Assembly (NCBI GenBank): GCA_945919465.1
Contig: CAMEJG010000005.1
Location: 16,923 to 80,922 of the forward strand
Length of the DNA stretch: 64,000 nucleotides
Source of the DNA: an uncultured Anaeroplasma sp.
GTDB taxonomy: Bacteria > Bacillota_I > Bacilli_A > Acholeplasmatales > Anaeroplasmataceae
Reading direction: 5' to 3'
The translations under genes and the position numbers were made by a program. Positions 41,280 to 51,444 of this stretch are shown one piece after another; within the stretch, counting starts at the first letter, position 1, and each line of letters starts with the position of its first letter. The notes beneath the pieces are model-generated. The model saw only the letters and a program-made list of their open reading frames with translations. It had not been told where the DNA came from and ran no database searches.

Positions 41280-43031
41280 TTAATGATTAAATTCATCATA
41301 TTTACAATATTCTTCTGTCATAATACCATCAAGAATATTCTTTAAATGGTCACCCATTCTTTCAATATTAGATAAAATCTCAACATAATGTTCAGCATTA
41401 ATAACTGTACAATTTCCAGTATTAACACGATGTACATGTCTTTCATGGAAGCATTCTTCCATTCTATCTATTTCATCTTCATATTTAACAGCTAATGTAG
41501 CTTTTTCACTATCCCACTCAAGTAATGATTCTAAAGTATTATTAACCATATTTGTTAATACTGAATAGATTTGAGATAAATCCTGAGCACCATCATCAGA
41601 TAAATGCATATTCTTATCATATCTTTCACTAAAGAATTCTATAATATTTGTGCAATGATCTCCAACACGTTCTAAATCCTTAATTAAATCAAGATATTTA
41701 GATAATAATGTAGAGGTTTTTTGATCCAAATCAGTAATAGTAAGTTTAATTAAATAATCATGAATTCTCTTATCAAGACAATTAACAGTCTTTTCTATTT
41801 CTAAGCCCTTTGAAGGTAAATCATCAATCTGCTCAAAACTATATTTTTCAACAATTTCAACATATTCTTTTACACATTCAGCCATATAATTAATAGCCTT
41901 TTTAGCAAATGATAATGCTAAAACTGAAGATTTATTAATTAATGAGTAATCTAATAGCTCATCAACAATCTTTTCTCTTTCATCCTGATGATCACGAATG
42001 ATAAAGTTAGTAAGACTAACCATATATTTAACAAAGAAGAATAATACAAATGTTGTAACAACATTAAAGATAATATGAGCCACAGCTAAAGTCATTTCCT
42101 TATTAGCTCCATTAAACCAAGCTCCATCTATCCAATCCATCAATAATACAAATGGTCCTCTGCCACTTACTCCTGCAATAGTTAAAATAAAGAATAATAA
42201 AGATCCGAGCACATTAAATAAAGAATGGACAAATGCAGTTCTCTTTGCCTCAGTACCACCACCAAATGAAGCAATTAATGCTGTTACTGTAGTACCAATA
42301 TTACAACCTAATAAAATAGGAAGAGCTCCTGCCATTGTAATACTTCCAGCACCTAATAGAGTTTGAAGAATTAGAATTGTTGCCGCACTAGATTGAACAA
42401 GAGCCGTAATCAATGTACCTAATAACAATCCAAATATAGGCCAATTTTCAAGCCATGAGAATAACATTCTAACTGGTTCTTCATATTCTGATAATATTTC
42501 CTTTAAAGGATTACCCATAAACCATAATCCTAAGAATAATAATCCAAAGCCTAAAAGCATACTTCCAGTTTGTTTAACCTTAACCTTCTTAAAAAAGAAA
42601 ATCATTAAAGCCCCAATACCAACAAACCATAAAGCAAAAATTTCAATTTTCAATGACATCATAAATGGAGTTATAGTAGTACCTATATTCGCTCCCATAA
42701 TAATACCAACAGCCTGAGGGAATGATAATAATCCCGCTCTAACTAAGCTTACTGTTAGGGCTGTAGTACCTGATGATGATTGTAATAATACAGTTACTAT
42801 TGCTCCAATAAAAATACCCTTAATTGGAGTATTTGTAGATTTTTCAATAAATGTTTTTAAGCGGTCTCCTGCAATAGCCTTTAATGAATCACCTGTTAGC
42901 TCAATTCCATATAAGAATAAGCCTAAACCACCAATAATCATCATTATAAAGGCAAACCATGCAACCACACTACCATCAAATGAAAACGACGGCATTGAAT
43001 CAGAATAATCTGAAAATATATTCAAAAACAT
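41280..43031 (-). CDS. Na/Pi cotransporter (NptA family) with C-terminal PhoU-like domain
   Basis: LLQSSSGTTALTV, ALVQSSAATI repeats, PhoU-like ERVGDHCTNI; start at MFLNIFSDY with GGGAGGA SD (track start 43088). Confidence 0.92.
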   Translation of the reverse strand: MFLNIFSDYSDSMPSFSFDGSVVAWFAFIMMIIGGLGLFLYGIELTGDSLKAIAGDRLKTFIEKSTNTPIKGIFIGAIVTVLLQSSSGTTALTVSLVRAGLLSFPQAVGIIMGANIGTTITPFMMSLKIEIFALWFVGIGALMIFFFKKVKVKQTGSMLLGFGLLFLGLWFMGNPLKEILSEYEEPVRMLFSWLENWPIFGLLLGTLITALVQSSAATILILQTLLGAGSITMAGALPILLGCNIGTTVTALIASFGGGTEAKRTAFVHSLFNVLGSLLFFILTIAGVSGRGPFVLLMDWIDGAWFNGANKEMTLAVAHIIFNVVTTFVLFFFVKYMVSLTNFIIRDHQDEREKIVDELLDYSLINKSSVLALSFAKKAINYMAECVKEYVEIVEKYSFEQIDDLPSKGLEIEKTVNCLDKRIHDYLIKLTITDLDQKTSTLLSKYLDLIKDLERVGDHCTNIIEFFSERYDKNMHLSDDGAQDLSQIYSVLTNMVNNTLESLLEWDSEKATLAVKYEDEIDRMEECFHERHVHRVNTGNCTVINAEHYVEILSNIERMGDHLKNILDGIMTEEYCKYDEFNH

Positions 43032-43120
43032 AAAATATATCCTCCCGTTTACCTCTATTTTATAATGAATGCAACCATTATTCAACAAAATAATAACGTT
43101 TTTAGAAAAAAAAGAGACCT

Positions 43121-43699
43121 TTAAATACCTAAAGCTCTCTTCGCTAAAGAATCTGCCATATCATTATAATGATCATTAGTATGACTTTTAACCTTATGAA
43201 AGGTTATTTTTATCTTATTTCTTACCTTATCAGCAAATTCTACATATTTAATTGCAATTCCACTATTGGCCTTCCATTCATGCATAAACCACTTTTCAAT
43301 ACCTATATAATCATAAAAAATATCAAGGCTCTTAAATCCTCTATTTATAGCATACTGAATAATAAAGCCTGCTCCTTTAATTTCTCCTGAAACATTTCTA
43401 GAATTTGAATATTCATCAGCCTCATATTTTTTATTAAAAGTATATTCCTTTCCATCAACTAATAAAACACAACCAAAAGAATATTCACCATTTATATCAT
43501 TATAAGAACCATCAATATAAGCTACAGGACCATTTATTTCATTTTTAATTACTTCACCACTAATAAATGCCTCTGCTTCTTCTAAGCTATTAAAGGATTT
43601 ATATTTTGGTTTAATACATTCCTTTATTTTAATTTGAGCCTCATCCCAGCTATCAACAATAAATGAAGCATTTTCACCCTTAATCGCATAAAACTTCAT
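43121..43699 (-). CDS. rnhA: Ribonuclease H1 with viroplasmin/HBD N-terminal domain
   Basis: MKFYAIKGENASFIVDSWDEAQ, AYIDGSYND, FHKVKSHTNDHYNDMADSLAKRAL. Confidence 0.9.
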   Translation of the reverse strand: MKFYAIKGENASFIVDSWDEAQIKIKECIKPKYKSFNSLEEAEAFISGEVIKNEINGPVAYIDGSYNDINGEYSFGCVLLVDGKEYTFNKKYEADEYSNSRNVSGEIKGAGFIIQYAINRGFKSLDIFYDYIGIEKWFMHEWKANSGIAIKYVEFADKVRNKIKITFHKVKSHTNDHYNDMADSLAKRALGI

Positions 43700-43742
43700 A
43701 CTATCACCGAAATAATAGTATCACATTTTCTTAATTAATTCA

Positions 43743-44120
43743 CTATATTTCTTTAATAGGAGCATTATTTTTAAATAACTCTATCATTTTTTTACATGCA
43801 TCAGGCATCTTACATAAAATAGAATCAACTAAATTATTATCTGAATTAAAGGCTAATAAAGATACTTCACTGTTATTGATTACTAAAAAACCTACTGGAT
43901 TTATACTAACTCCGCCACTAGTACCACCACCAAATAATGGTTCATCTTTATTAGTATCCTTAATATCAGCACCACCACTAACAAAACCAAGCTTTAAGCT
44001 TGAAATAGGTAAAATAACACAATTATTATATTCTAATGGTGTTCCAATAATAGTATTAGCCTCAATCATTTTCTGCAATGATTCTAAGGATATTTCTAAT
44101 AAATCATTAATAGGATGCAT
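43743..44120 (-). CDS. ytfJ: GerW/YtfJ-family sporulation protein
   Basis: MIEANTIIGTPLEYNNCVILPISSLKLGFVSGGAD...FGGGTSGGVSINPVGFLVI. Confidence 0.9.
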   Translation of the reverse strand: MHPINDLLEISLESLQKMIEANTIIGTPLEYNNCVILPISSLKLGFVSGGADIKDTNKDEPLFGGGTSGGVSINPVGFLVINNSEVSLLAFNSDNNLVDSILCKMPDACKKMIELFKNNAPIKEI

Positions 44121-44124
44121 AACA

Positions 44125-44601
44125 TCACCTCATAAATATCGTAATAATAAAGGCCCATATTATTTGAAATATACTAGTATGAGCCTTTAGATAATAATCA
44201 ATCCCCTTATAGCGTGATTCTTCTAGCCTAATAATAGAGCTTCTAAAACCTCTAGCACGGCAGTTTAATATACTATATAAATAATTGGCCACAATAATAA
44301 ATAATCCATCAGCAATTCCATATAATTCCTGATTTTTAGTACATTTTGCGACATAGAAGACATCAACCACACTATAAGAGATAGCATTTTTGATGAATAA
44401 ATTATTTTTATGCCATTTATTCCTTATTTTATTAATTTTTTTACTCTCATATTTTATGAATCGTTGGTGGGGGATTAAGATGTCATGATTGAAAAGAGTA
44501 AAATATATTTTTATTGTATCATTTCTACTTAGGATATGAATACCTATTGGTAAAGAACTAATAACAATAACACTAAATAAAATAAGGATGGCAATAATCA
44601 T
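44125..44601 (-). CDS. DUF2953/YtfI-like membrane protein
   Basis: Adjacent to ytfJ as recalled for B. subtilis ytfI-ytfJ; N- and C-terminal hydrophobic segments. Confidence 0.6.
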   Translation of the reverse strand: MIIAILILFSVIVISSLPIGIHILSRNDTIKIYFTLFNHDILIPHQRFIKYESKKINKIRNKWHKNNLFIKNAISYSVVDVFYVAKCTKNQELYGIADGLFIIVANYLYSILNCRARGFRSSIIRLEESRYKGIDYYLKAHTSIFQIIWAFIITIFMR

Positions 44602-44632
44602 TAATCATTCACCATCCTTATTATTATCTATT

Positions 44633-45319
44633 CTATTCTAAATTATTCAAAATTTGTAAACAAATTTTAGAGCTTCTATTTGCCATATCTTCCTCAAATT
44701 TCAAATAATCATCAATTTGATTTTCATCTCCAATAATATCAGAAATATATCTTAATACTACAAATTCAACTCCAGCCTTAACACATACTTGAGCAATACT
44801 AGCTCCTTCCATCTCGCAAAGGCTTCCCTCTTCTACCCCTATTTTTTCAAGCTGATGACATGATGACACAAACTGATCACCAGAATAAATTGTGCCCTCT
44901 TTATAATTAATTCCTAATTTATTTAAAGCCTTTTTTACTAATAAAATACTCTCAAGACTAGATGCATAATACTTAGGACATCCTGGTACCTGTCCATAGC
45001 TATAACCAAAAATAGTAGTATCAAAATCATGATAGCATAACCTAGTACCAATAATAACATCACGTGTCTTTAGTGGCTTCATTCCTCCTGCTATTCCAGT
45101 ATTAATAATAAAATTACATTCGTATTCATTAATTAATAATGTAGCACACATTGCTGAATTAACCTTACCAACTCCAGATAATGCTAATACAACCTCACAT
45201 TCCCCAATCATACCAGGATAAAAGCTAATTCCAAGCTTAATTTCCTCTTCTCCATCTAATAAAGCATCCCTTAATATATCAAGCTCTGGCTCCATTGCTG
45301 CAATAATACCAATTCTCAT
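44633..45319 (-). CDS. mtnN: 5'-methylthioadenosine/S-adenosylhomocysteine nucleosidase
   Basis: MRIGIIAAMEPELDIL, NTGIAGGMK, SGDQFVSS, EMEGASIAQVC; start moved to MRIG. Confidence 0.95.
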   Translation of the reverse strand: MRIGIIAAMEPELDILRDALLDGEEEIKLGISFYPGMIGECEVVLALSGVGKVNSAMCATLLINEYECNFIINTGIAGGMKPLKTRDVIIGTRLCYHDFDTTIFGYSYGQVPGCPKYYASSLESILLVKKALNKLGINYKEGTIYSGDQFVSSCHQLEKIGVEEGSLCEMEGASIAQVCVKAGVEFVVLRYISDIIGDENQIDDYLKFEEDMANRSSKICLQILNNLE

Positions 45320-45320
45320 A

Positions 45321-46052
45321 TTATACCCTCTTTCCAATTTCAACTTTAATTCTGCCACTTTTAGTTTCATTTCCAATATTATTTATAATAAAATGTCCCT
45401 TATGTCTAATACTTAATTCATCATTTAATGCTACACTATGACTAGTGTTATATATTATTTCATGATTTACCATCACAAGACCTAGAGTAATCATTTCATT
45501 AGCTTCCTTTCTAGATACACCTGTAGCTTGTGCTACAACCGCATCTAGTCTTAATGATGCTAAAAAACATAATCTATATTCATAATTAATTTCATGAATA
45601 ATAGGATAATCTATTCTTTCAAGCTTAATAGGAGTATTTCCTACATAATTATATTCTTCAAGAATAAAACTAGAAATTTCTTCTGTACAGGCAAAATAAC
45701 AATCCTTATCTATTAATACTATATCTCCAATACATTCTCTTTTAATGCCTAATCCCATTAAAGATCCTAAAATATCCCTATGGGAAATACTATAATATTT
45801 TTTATTATAAATAATATTATATACTACTATTTTAAAATCAACATTAGTCTTAAAGGGAGTAATTAAATATCTTTTTCTTTCAGCATTAATAATTCCTCCA
45901 TCATTTAATACATAAATATTAAATGCTTTTGCTTCCTTTAATAAAATATCACTTTCTCTATCGCTTAAAAAAGGGAATAATATTACCTTATTTTCTTGGG
46001 CTCTTAATAATGCTGAATGGATTCTCTTTTTAAATTGTTCTAAATCGTCCAT
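45321..46052 (-). CDS. YlmH-family S4-domain RNA-binding protein
   Basis: FLSDRESDILLKEAKAF, S4 domain RLDAVVAQATGVSRKEANEMI; start at MDDLEQFKK. Confidence 0.88.
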   Translation of the reverse strand: MDDLEQFKKRIHSALLRAQENKVILFPFLSDRESDILLKEAKAFNIYVLNDGGIINAERKRYLITPFKTNVDFKIVVYNIIYNKKYYSISHRDILGSLMGLGIKRECIGDIVLIDKDCYFACTEEISSFILEEYNYVGNTPIKLERIDYPIIHEINYEYRLCFLASLRLDAVVAQATGVSRKEANEMITLGLVMVNHEIIYNTSHSVALNDELSIRHKGHFIINNIGNETKSGRIKVEIGKRV

Positions 46053-46678
46053 AAAATTCTTCCTAATCTTATATGAGTAGCTCCACATTCAATTGCTTCT
46101 TTATAATCATCACTCATTCCCATTGATAAATAGGGGATTTTTATATTAAAATCTTCTTCTATCTCAGTTTTTAATTTAGATAAGCTACTAAATTGATGAA
46201 TTAAGGATTTTTTAGAAGAATCCTTAATAGCCATCATCATTAATCCAACAATATTTATATTTCTATATTTTAATACCTGTTCAATAAAACTATATAAATA
46301 TTCAAGCTTAATTCCATTTTTATTTTCTTCTTCATTAATAGAAACCTCAATAAAACAATCTAGAGGTTTATTTCTAAGCTTATCAATAATTCCTGCAAGT
46401 TCTAAAGAATCTAAGGAATGTAGGCATTCAATTTCATTGACAATTAAATGAGCTTTATTTCTTTGAAGATGTCCAATAAAATGCCAAGAAATATTTAAAT
46501 CCTTTAATAGAGATTTATGCTCTAAAAAAGTATCCACTCTATTCTCACCAAAATTATTTATTCCTACATTATATAAATCTCTCATCTCTAATGGAGTAAC
46601 ATATTTTGTTGCCGCAACAATCTTAACATTATTTGGAATTGTTGAAATAAAATCATTTATATCTTCTCTAAGCTTCAT
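46040..46678 (-). CDS. YggS/PLPBP-family pyridoxal-phosphate homeostasis protein
   Basis: VAATKYV, FGENRV, WHFIGHLQRNKAHLI, LSMGMSDDYKEAIECGATHIRLG. Confidence 0.94.
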   Translation of the reverse strand: MKLREDINDFISTIPNNVKIVAATKYVTPLEMRDLYNVGINNFGENRVDTFLEHKSLLKDLNISWHFIGHLQRNKAHLIVNEIECLHSLDSLELAGIIDKLRNKPLDCFIEVSINEEENKNGIKLEYLYSFIEQVLKYRNINIVGLMMMAIKDSSKKSLIHQFSSLSKLKTEIEEDFNIKIPYLSMGMSDDYKEAIECGATHIRLGRILWTI

Positions 46679-46746
46679 AATATACCTCAATAATTTATAA
46701 TACACAAATATTATACAATTAATAATGGGTAAATAAAAGAAAAAAA

Positions 46747-46778
46747 GTAAAGAACAGCTAGGGAAGGCTGTTCTTTAC
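46747..46778 (-). terminator. Strong terminator downstream of response regulator
   Basis: GTAAAGAACAGC-cttcccta-GCTGTTCTTTAC-TTTTTTTCTTTT on minus strand. Confidence 0.8.
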
Positions 46779-46931
46779 AAATTGGGAGAGTTATAGTTTG
46801 CTTATGAAAAAAGTAATCTATCATTATTAGGGAGATTTTGATAGATAGCGTCTTTTATAAGACACTTATAGTATAACCATAAAATCTCGGAAAAATACTA
46901 AATTTTTTTGGGAAATTATGTGAAATGATAA

Positions 46932-47291
46932 TTATTTTAATAGTTCTTTTATTTTATTTAATAAAATATCTACCTTTATAGGCTTATAAACACAATCATT
47001 CATTCCACTTTCAAATATCATTTGTCTATCTGCTAGGGATGAATTTGCTGTAAATGCTAAAATGGGAGTAATTTTATCAATCTTTCTTATTGTTTTTGCA
47101 ACATCATAGCCACTTAATCCCGGCATCAAAATATCTAATAATACAAGATTAATATTATCTTCATTATTATATTTGTTAATAGCCTCATATCCATCCTTGG
47201 CTTCTACTACTAAATAGCCATTTTCTTCTAAAATACTACTAGAAATTTCAAGATTCATCTCATTGTCATCAACAACTAATATTTTCTTCAT
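46932..47291 (-). CDS. Single-domain response regulator (REC only)
   Basis: ILVVDDNEMN, LLDILMPGLSGYD, AFTANS, KPIKVDILL. Confidence 0.93.
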   Translation of the reverse strand: MKKILVVDDNEMNLEISSSILEENGYLVVEAKDGYEAINKYNNEDNINLVLLDILMPGLSGYDVAKTIRKIDKITPILAFTANSSLADRQMIFESGMNDCVYKPIKVDILLNKIKELLK

Positions 47292-47361
47292 GATTCCACC
47301 TCATTCGAACTCATTATACAGCATATTTTTTTAAATAATGTCGAATGCTGTAGATATCAAA

Positions 47362-48840
47362 TTAAGTTTCGATTAATTTCATCACCTTTGAAACACATCT
47401 TGCAGTATCAGAAGAAACCATACCATTTTCTCCAAATTCTTTTTTAGCACATTCTCCTGCTAAACCATTAATAAATGCACCTAAAGAAACTATATCTACT
47501 ATATCAGACTTCAAATAGCCCAATAAACCAGTAAGGATTCCAATTAATACATCCCCCGAACCTGCAGTTGCCATACCAGGAGTACCACTATTTACAAAAT
47601 AAGTTTTATTTTTATCTGTAATTATTGTTGTAGGTCCTTTAAGTAATAATGTTACATTATATTTTTTAGTAAAATTTCTACATGCATTAACTGGATTATT
47701 AAGTATTTCATCAATTTCCAAACCAGTAATTCTAGAAAATTCCTTTAAATGCGGTGTTAAAATAATATTACTTTTAGAATTATTTAATATATTTAAATTC
47801 ATTTTTGATAATATTGTTAATGCATCGGCATCAATAATTAAATTACCTTCAAAATTTAATATTAAATATTCTAATATCAACTCTATTTCTTTATCAAGAG
47901 ATATTCCGACTCCAATTGATAAACAATTAAGTCTATTAATAGCTTTTTTTAGCTCTATTTCATCAAAAATAAAGTTATTTCCATTTGATTTTAGGGGATA
48001 AATAGTTGCCTCTAATACATAGGGATATAATTTATCACTAATTATATCTGGTACTATTATCCTAGATACTCCGCATCCAGCATATAAAGAATTTTGTGCT
48101 AATGAGGCTAATTTTATAGCTCCAGGATACAATCTAGACCCACCCATAATGCCTACATAGCCATAATCTCCTTTATTAGAGAAATTCTTTCTTCTTTCTA
48201 TTAATGCTTTTGCATTATCAATGTTAAATAACTCAACATCATATAAATAACTATATCCTAAATCCTTATTAATTAATTTATCTATATAATCCTTAGCATT
48301 ATTAAGAAAATGACCATATTTATAATAACCTAATGAAATTGTTAAATTAGATTTTATTGCATTTTTAGCTAAACCATTTAAGGCATTAAGACCTGAATTA
48401 ATATCAATAGAAATAACATATTTATTACTATTATTAATAATGTTAATTATATTACTTATTTTATCATTTAATTCACCCTTAAATCCAATTCCATATATCG
48501 CATCAATAATAATATCATAATTATTAATATTATCTAAATTAGAAACTATTTTTACACCTTTAGAAATAGCTAAATCATAATAATATTTTCCATCAATTGT
48601 AAAATCATCTTCACATAAAAATAATGAAGGAATTATTCCATTATCAATTAGTATTGTAGCTAAGGCATAGCCATCACTAGCATTATTTCCTTTTCCAGTA
48701 ATAATTAGAATATTACCAAAATAATTATATGATTCATAAATAGCCAATGCTGCTTTATAAATTAGCTCCTTGTTAGTTGTTTTAGTATCCTCTAAATATT
48801 TATTTTCTAATAATCTAATTTCTTTTGGAGATAAAATCAT
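47362..48840 (-). CDS. nnr: Bifunctional NAD(P)H-hydrate repair enzyme (epimerase/dehydratase)
   Basis: GKGNNASDGYALA, GDYGYVGIMGGSRLYPGA, GTPGMATAGSGDVLIGILTG; start 48840 with GGAGG SD. Confidence 0.93.
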   Translation of the reverse strand: MILSPKEIRLLENKYLEDTKTTNKELIYKAALAIYESYNYFGNILIITGKGNNASDGYALATILIDNGIIPSLFLCEDDFTIDGKYYYDLAISKGVKIVSNLDNINNYDIIIDAIYGIGFKGELNDKISNIINIINNSNKYVISIDINSGLNALNGLAKNAIKSNLTISLGYYKYGHFLNNAKDYIDKLINKDLGYSYLYDVELFNIDNAKALIERRKNFSNKGDYGYVGIMGGSRLYPGAIKLASLAQNSLYAGCGVSRIIVPDIISDKLYPYVLEATIYPLKSNGNNFIFDEIELKKAINRLNCLSIGVGISLDKEIELILEYLILNFEGNLIIDADALTILSKMNLNILNNSKSNIILTPHLKEFSRITGLEIDEILNNPVNACRNFTKKYNVTLLLKGPTTIITDKNKTYFVNSGTPGMATAGSGDVLIGILTGLLGYLKSDIVDIVSLGAFINGLAGECAKKEFGENGMVSSDTARCVSKVMKLIET

Positions 48841-48862
48841 TTTAAGCCTCCTATATAAAAAG

Positions 48863-48882
48863 GATTGTAAAAACAATCCCTA
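48863..48882 (-). terminator. Terminator of tyrS
   Basis: GGATTGTttttACAATCCTTTTTATAT on minus strand. Confidence 0.7.
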
Positions 48883-48887
48883 TAATT

Positions 48888-50108
48888 TTAATATTTAATT
48901 AAAGCGTATAGCTTCTTTCCACGACGTAATACAATAAATTTTCCTTCAATAGCTAAATCCTTAGATAATTGATATTGTTCATCAGTAATTTTATCACCAT
49001 TAACTAATACAGCACCATTACGAATGAATTCTCTTGCTTCTCTTTTGCTTGAGGCAAGATGGCTTGAGATTAAGGCATCAACTAAGCTACCCTCATATGA
49101 TTCAATTGAAGGTAATTCATTAAATCCTTGAGCTATTTCATCTGCAGTAAGACTTTTTATATTACCACTGAATAAAGCTTCACTAATTTTTATAGCCTCA
49201 TCATATGCTTCTTTACCATGAATAAATGTAATAACTTCACGAGCTAAAGCCTTATGAGCTTCTCTTAAATGAGGAGCTTCATTGTTTTTTCTTTCTAATT
49301 CTTCAATTTCTTCTTTAGAAAGGAAAGTTAAAAATTTAAGATAATCAATTACTTTAGAATCTTCTGAATTAATAAAGAATTGATACATTTCATAAGCAGA
49401 TGTTTTATTAATATCTAACCAAATAGCTTTTCCATTAGTCTTACCAAATTTAGAACCATCACTCTTAGTTAATAATGGCATAGTAAATGAATAAGCTTCT
49501 TTTCCTTCTTTTTTTCTAATTAATTCAATACCTGCAGTAATATTTCCCCATTGGTCTTGACCTGCAACCTGAAGAGTAACATTTTTATGTTTATTTAAAT
49601 ACCAGAAATCTAATGCCTGCATAATCATATATGAAAATTCAGTATAAGTGATACCAGCATCTAATCTTCTAGCTATAATATCCTTATTAAGCATATAATT
49701 AATATTGAAATATTTACCAAAATCCCTTAAATAATCAATAAAATTAATATCCTTATACCAATCATAATTATTAACTACCTCACAACCAAATAGCTTAGTT
49801 ATTTGAGTTTTTAAACAATTATAATTATGCTCTACCTCTTGATATGTAATCATAGGACGTTCACTATCTGGCTTAGGATCACCAATTAATCCTGTACCTC
49901 CACCGATTAAAATAATTGGATTATGGCCACTATCCTTTAATCTTTTACAAATTAAAAAGCTTGAAAAATGACCAATATGTAAACTATCTCCTGTAGGGTC
50001 AGTACCAATATAAAAGGTCATTCCTCCATTATTTAGTTTTTCTCTTAATGAAGGATCAGATACATCCTTAATTAATCCTCTCCATTCTAATTCTTCATAA
50101 ATACCCAT
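48888..50108 (-). CDS. tyrS: Tyrosyl-tRNA synthetase
   Basis: YIGTDPTGDSLHIGH, KFGKTNGKAIWL, C-terminal S4 domain. Confidence 0.97.
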   Translation of the reverse strand: MGIYEELEWRGLIKDVSDPSLREKLNNGGMTFYIGTDPTGDSLHIGHFSSFLICKRLKDSGHNPIILIGGGTGLIGDPKPDSERPMITYQEVEHNYNCLKTQITKLFGCEVVNNYDWYKDINFIDYLRDFGKYFNINYMLNKDIIARRLDAGITYTEFSYMIMQALDFWYLNKHKNVTLQVAGQDQWGNITAGIELIRKKEGKEAYSFTMPLLTKSDGSKFGKTNGKAIWLDINKTSAYEMYQFFINSEDSKVIDYLKFLTFLSKEEIEELERKNNEAPHLREAHKALAREVITFIHGKEAYDEAIKISEALFSGNIKSLTADEIAQGFNELPSIESYEGSLVDALISSHLASSKREAREFIRNGAVLVNGDKITDEQYQLSKDLAIEGKFIVLRRGKKLYALIKY

Positions 50109-50141
50109 AAATAATTCCTCCTATAAATTAAAAAATAAAAA

Positions 50142-50318
50142 TCCTTAGCAAAAGCTAAGGACGATTAAAAACCGCGGTACCACCTTAATTTCATACTACG
50201 AGTATGACACTTATTAATTATGCTTTCAAAGGCTGTAATTCAAAAATACCATTATATCTATTCTCACCACCATAGACTCTCTTATATTAATTAGTATTTT
50301 CTACTAAATCCTCTTCAT
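50142..50318 (-). promoter_or_regulatory. T-box leader of tyrS
   Basis: T-box AAGGTGGTACCGCGG (50172-50186) and terminator TCCTTAGC-tttt-GCTAAGGA-TTTTTATTTTTT; candidate Tyr specifier TAC in gaatTACagcc. Confidence 0.92.
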
Positions 50319-50322
50319 CAAG

Positions 50323-51315
50323 CTATTTAGATTCTCTTTTAACAATTCGATATGGTAATACTACTCTTGCTTCACTTACCTCTTCATTTTTCATATACTT
50401 AGTAAGAAGACGCATTGAAACAGCACCTATATCATACACCGGAGTGTCAACACATGTCAAGGTTGGACGTGATAAAATTGCATATTTTGTATTTTGTAAG
50501 CCCACTACCGCAACATCCTCTGGCACTCTAAGACCATTCTTTATTGCCATATTGATAAAGCTTACTGCGATACTATCACGTACTGCAATAACACCATCAA
50601 CCTTCTTAGTTTTCAAGAATTCCTCAAAATGTAATGAATTAATTTGTACATCACCGCTTGTGCGGAATACCATTGGCTCTAATCCGGCTTCCTCCATAGC
50701 TCTTGTATATCCAATAAGCTTATGGTTATTAACTGAATATCTACGAACAGTAGAAACTAAATATACATTTTTTCTACCCTCACTAATAAATTCCTTAGTG
50801 ATTTCATAGGTTGCCTTTTCATAATCAATATTTACAGATGGAATATTTGTTCCATCATAAAAAACATTACATAAAACAACAGGGATTTGAGCATCCTGAA
50901 TTTGACCAATAACCAAATCCATATCATCATGTACAAGCTCGTCATTTAAAAATAAAATTCCATCAACCTGTTCTGCAATAATTACACGCATAGATTCGCG
51001 GATATCATCATTTTCACCAATAGTAAAAATCTTAACTGCATAATCATATTTTTTTGCGATATCTACAATACCAGTAAGCAGTTGTGAGGTTGAAGCACGA
51101 GAAATATCGGCCATAATAATACCAATAGTAGTAGTTTTTCTACTAGCAAGTCCTCTAGCTATGGCATTTGGTCTATATCCCAATTCTTTAATAACCTTAA
51201 GAACTCTATCTCTAGTTTCAGCATTAACCTTCTCAGGATTATTCATTACACGACTGACAGTAGCTAAAGAGACTCCTGCCTTACCTGCAACATCATAAAT
51301 TGTTGTATTTGCCAT
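50323..51315 (-). CDS. ccpA: LacI/GalR-family regulator, CcpA-like
   Basis: MANTTIYDVAGKAGVSLATVSRVMN, VNAETRDRVLKVIKELGYRPNAIARGLAS. Confidence 0.85.
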   Translation of the reverse strand: MANTTIYDVAGKAGVSLATVSRVMNNPEKVNAETRDRVLKVIKELGYRPNAIARGLASRKTTTIGIIMADISRASTSQLLTGIVDIAKKYDYAVKIFTIGENDDIRESMRVIIAEQVDGILFLNDELVHDDMDLVIGQIQDAQIPVVLCNVFYDGTNIPSVNIDYEKATYEITKEFISEGRKNVYLVSTVRRYSVNNHKLIGYTRAMEEAGLEPMVFRTSGDVQINSLHFEEFLKTKKVDGVIAVRDSIAVSFINMAIKNGLRVPEDVAVVGLQNTKYAILSRPTLTCVDTPVYDIGAVSMRLLTKYMKNEEVSEARVVLPYRIVKRESK

Positions 51316-51387
51316 TTATAATTCACCTCGCGATATATAATGATTATAGCATAGCATAAAAATCTTTTCAATAATTTTACATAAAAA

Positions 51388-51403
51388 AATGAAAACGATT
51401 TTA
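51388..51403. promoter_or_regulatory. cre-like operator upstream of ccpA-like gene
   Basis: ATGAAAACGATTTTA resembles cre consensus with about 2 mismatches. Confidence 0.4.
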
Positions 51404-51444
51404 TAGACAAATAATTACATTATTCTCTTAAAAAACAAATATAA

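Noticed and set aside
46800-46840. Possible 37-aa minus-strand ORF starting near 46823
   Set aside because: No SD, crosses the terminator hairpin; likely spurious.
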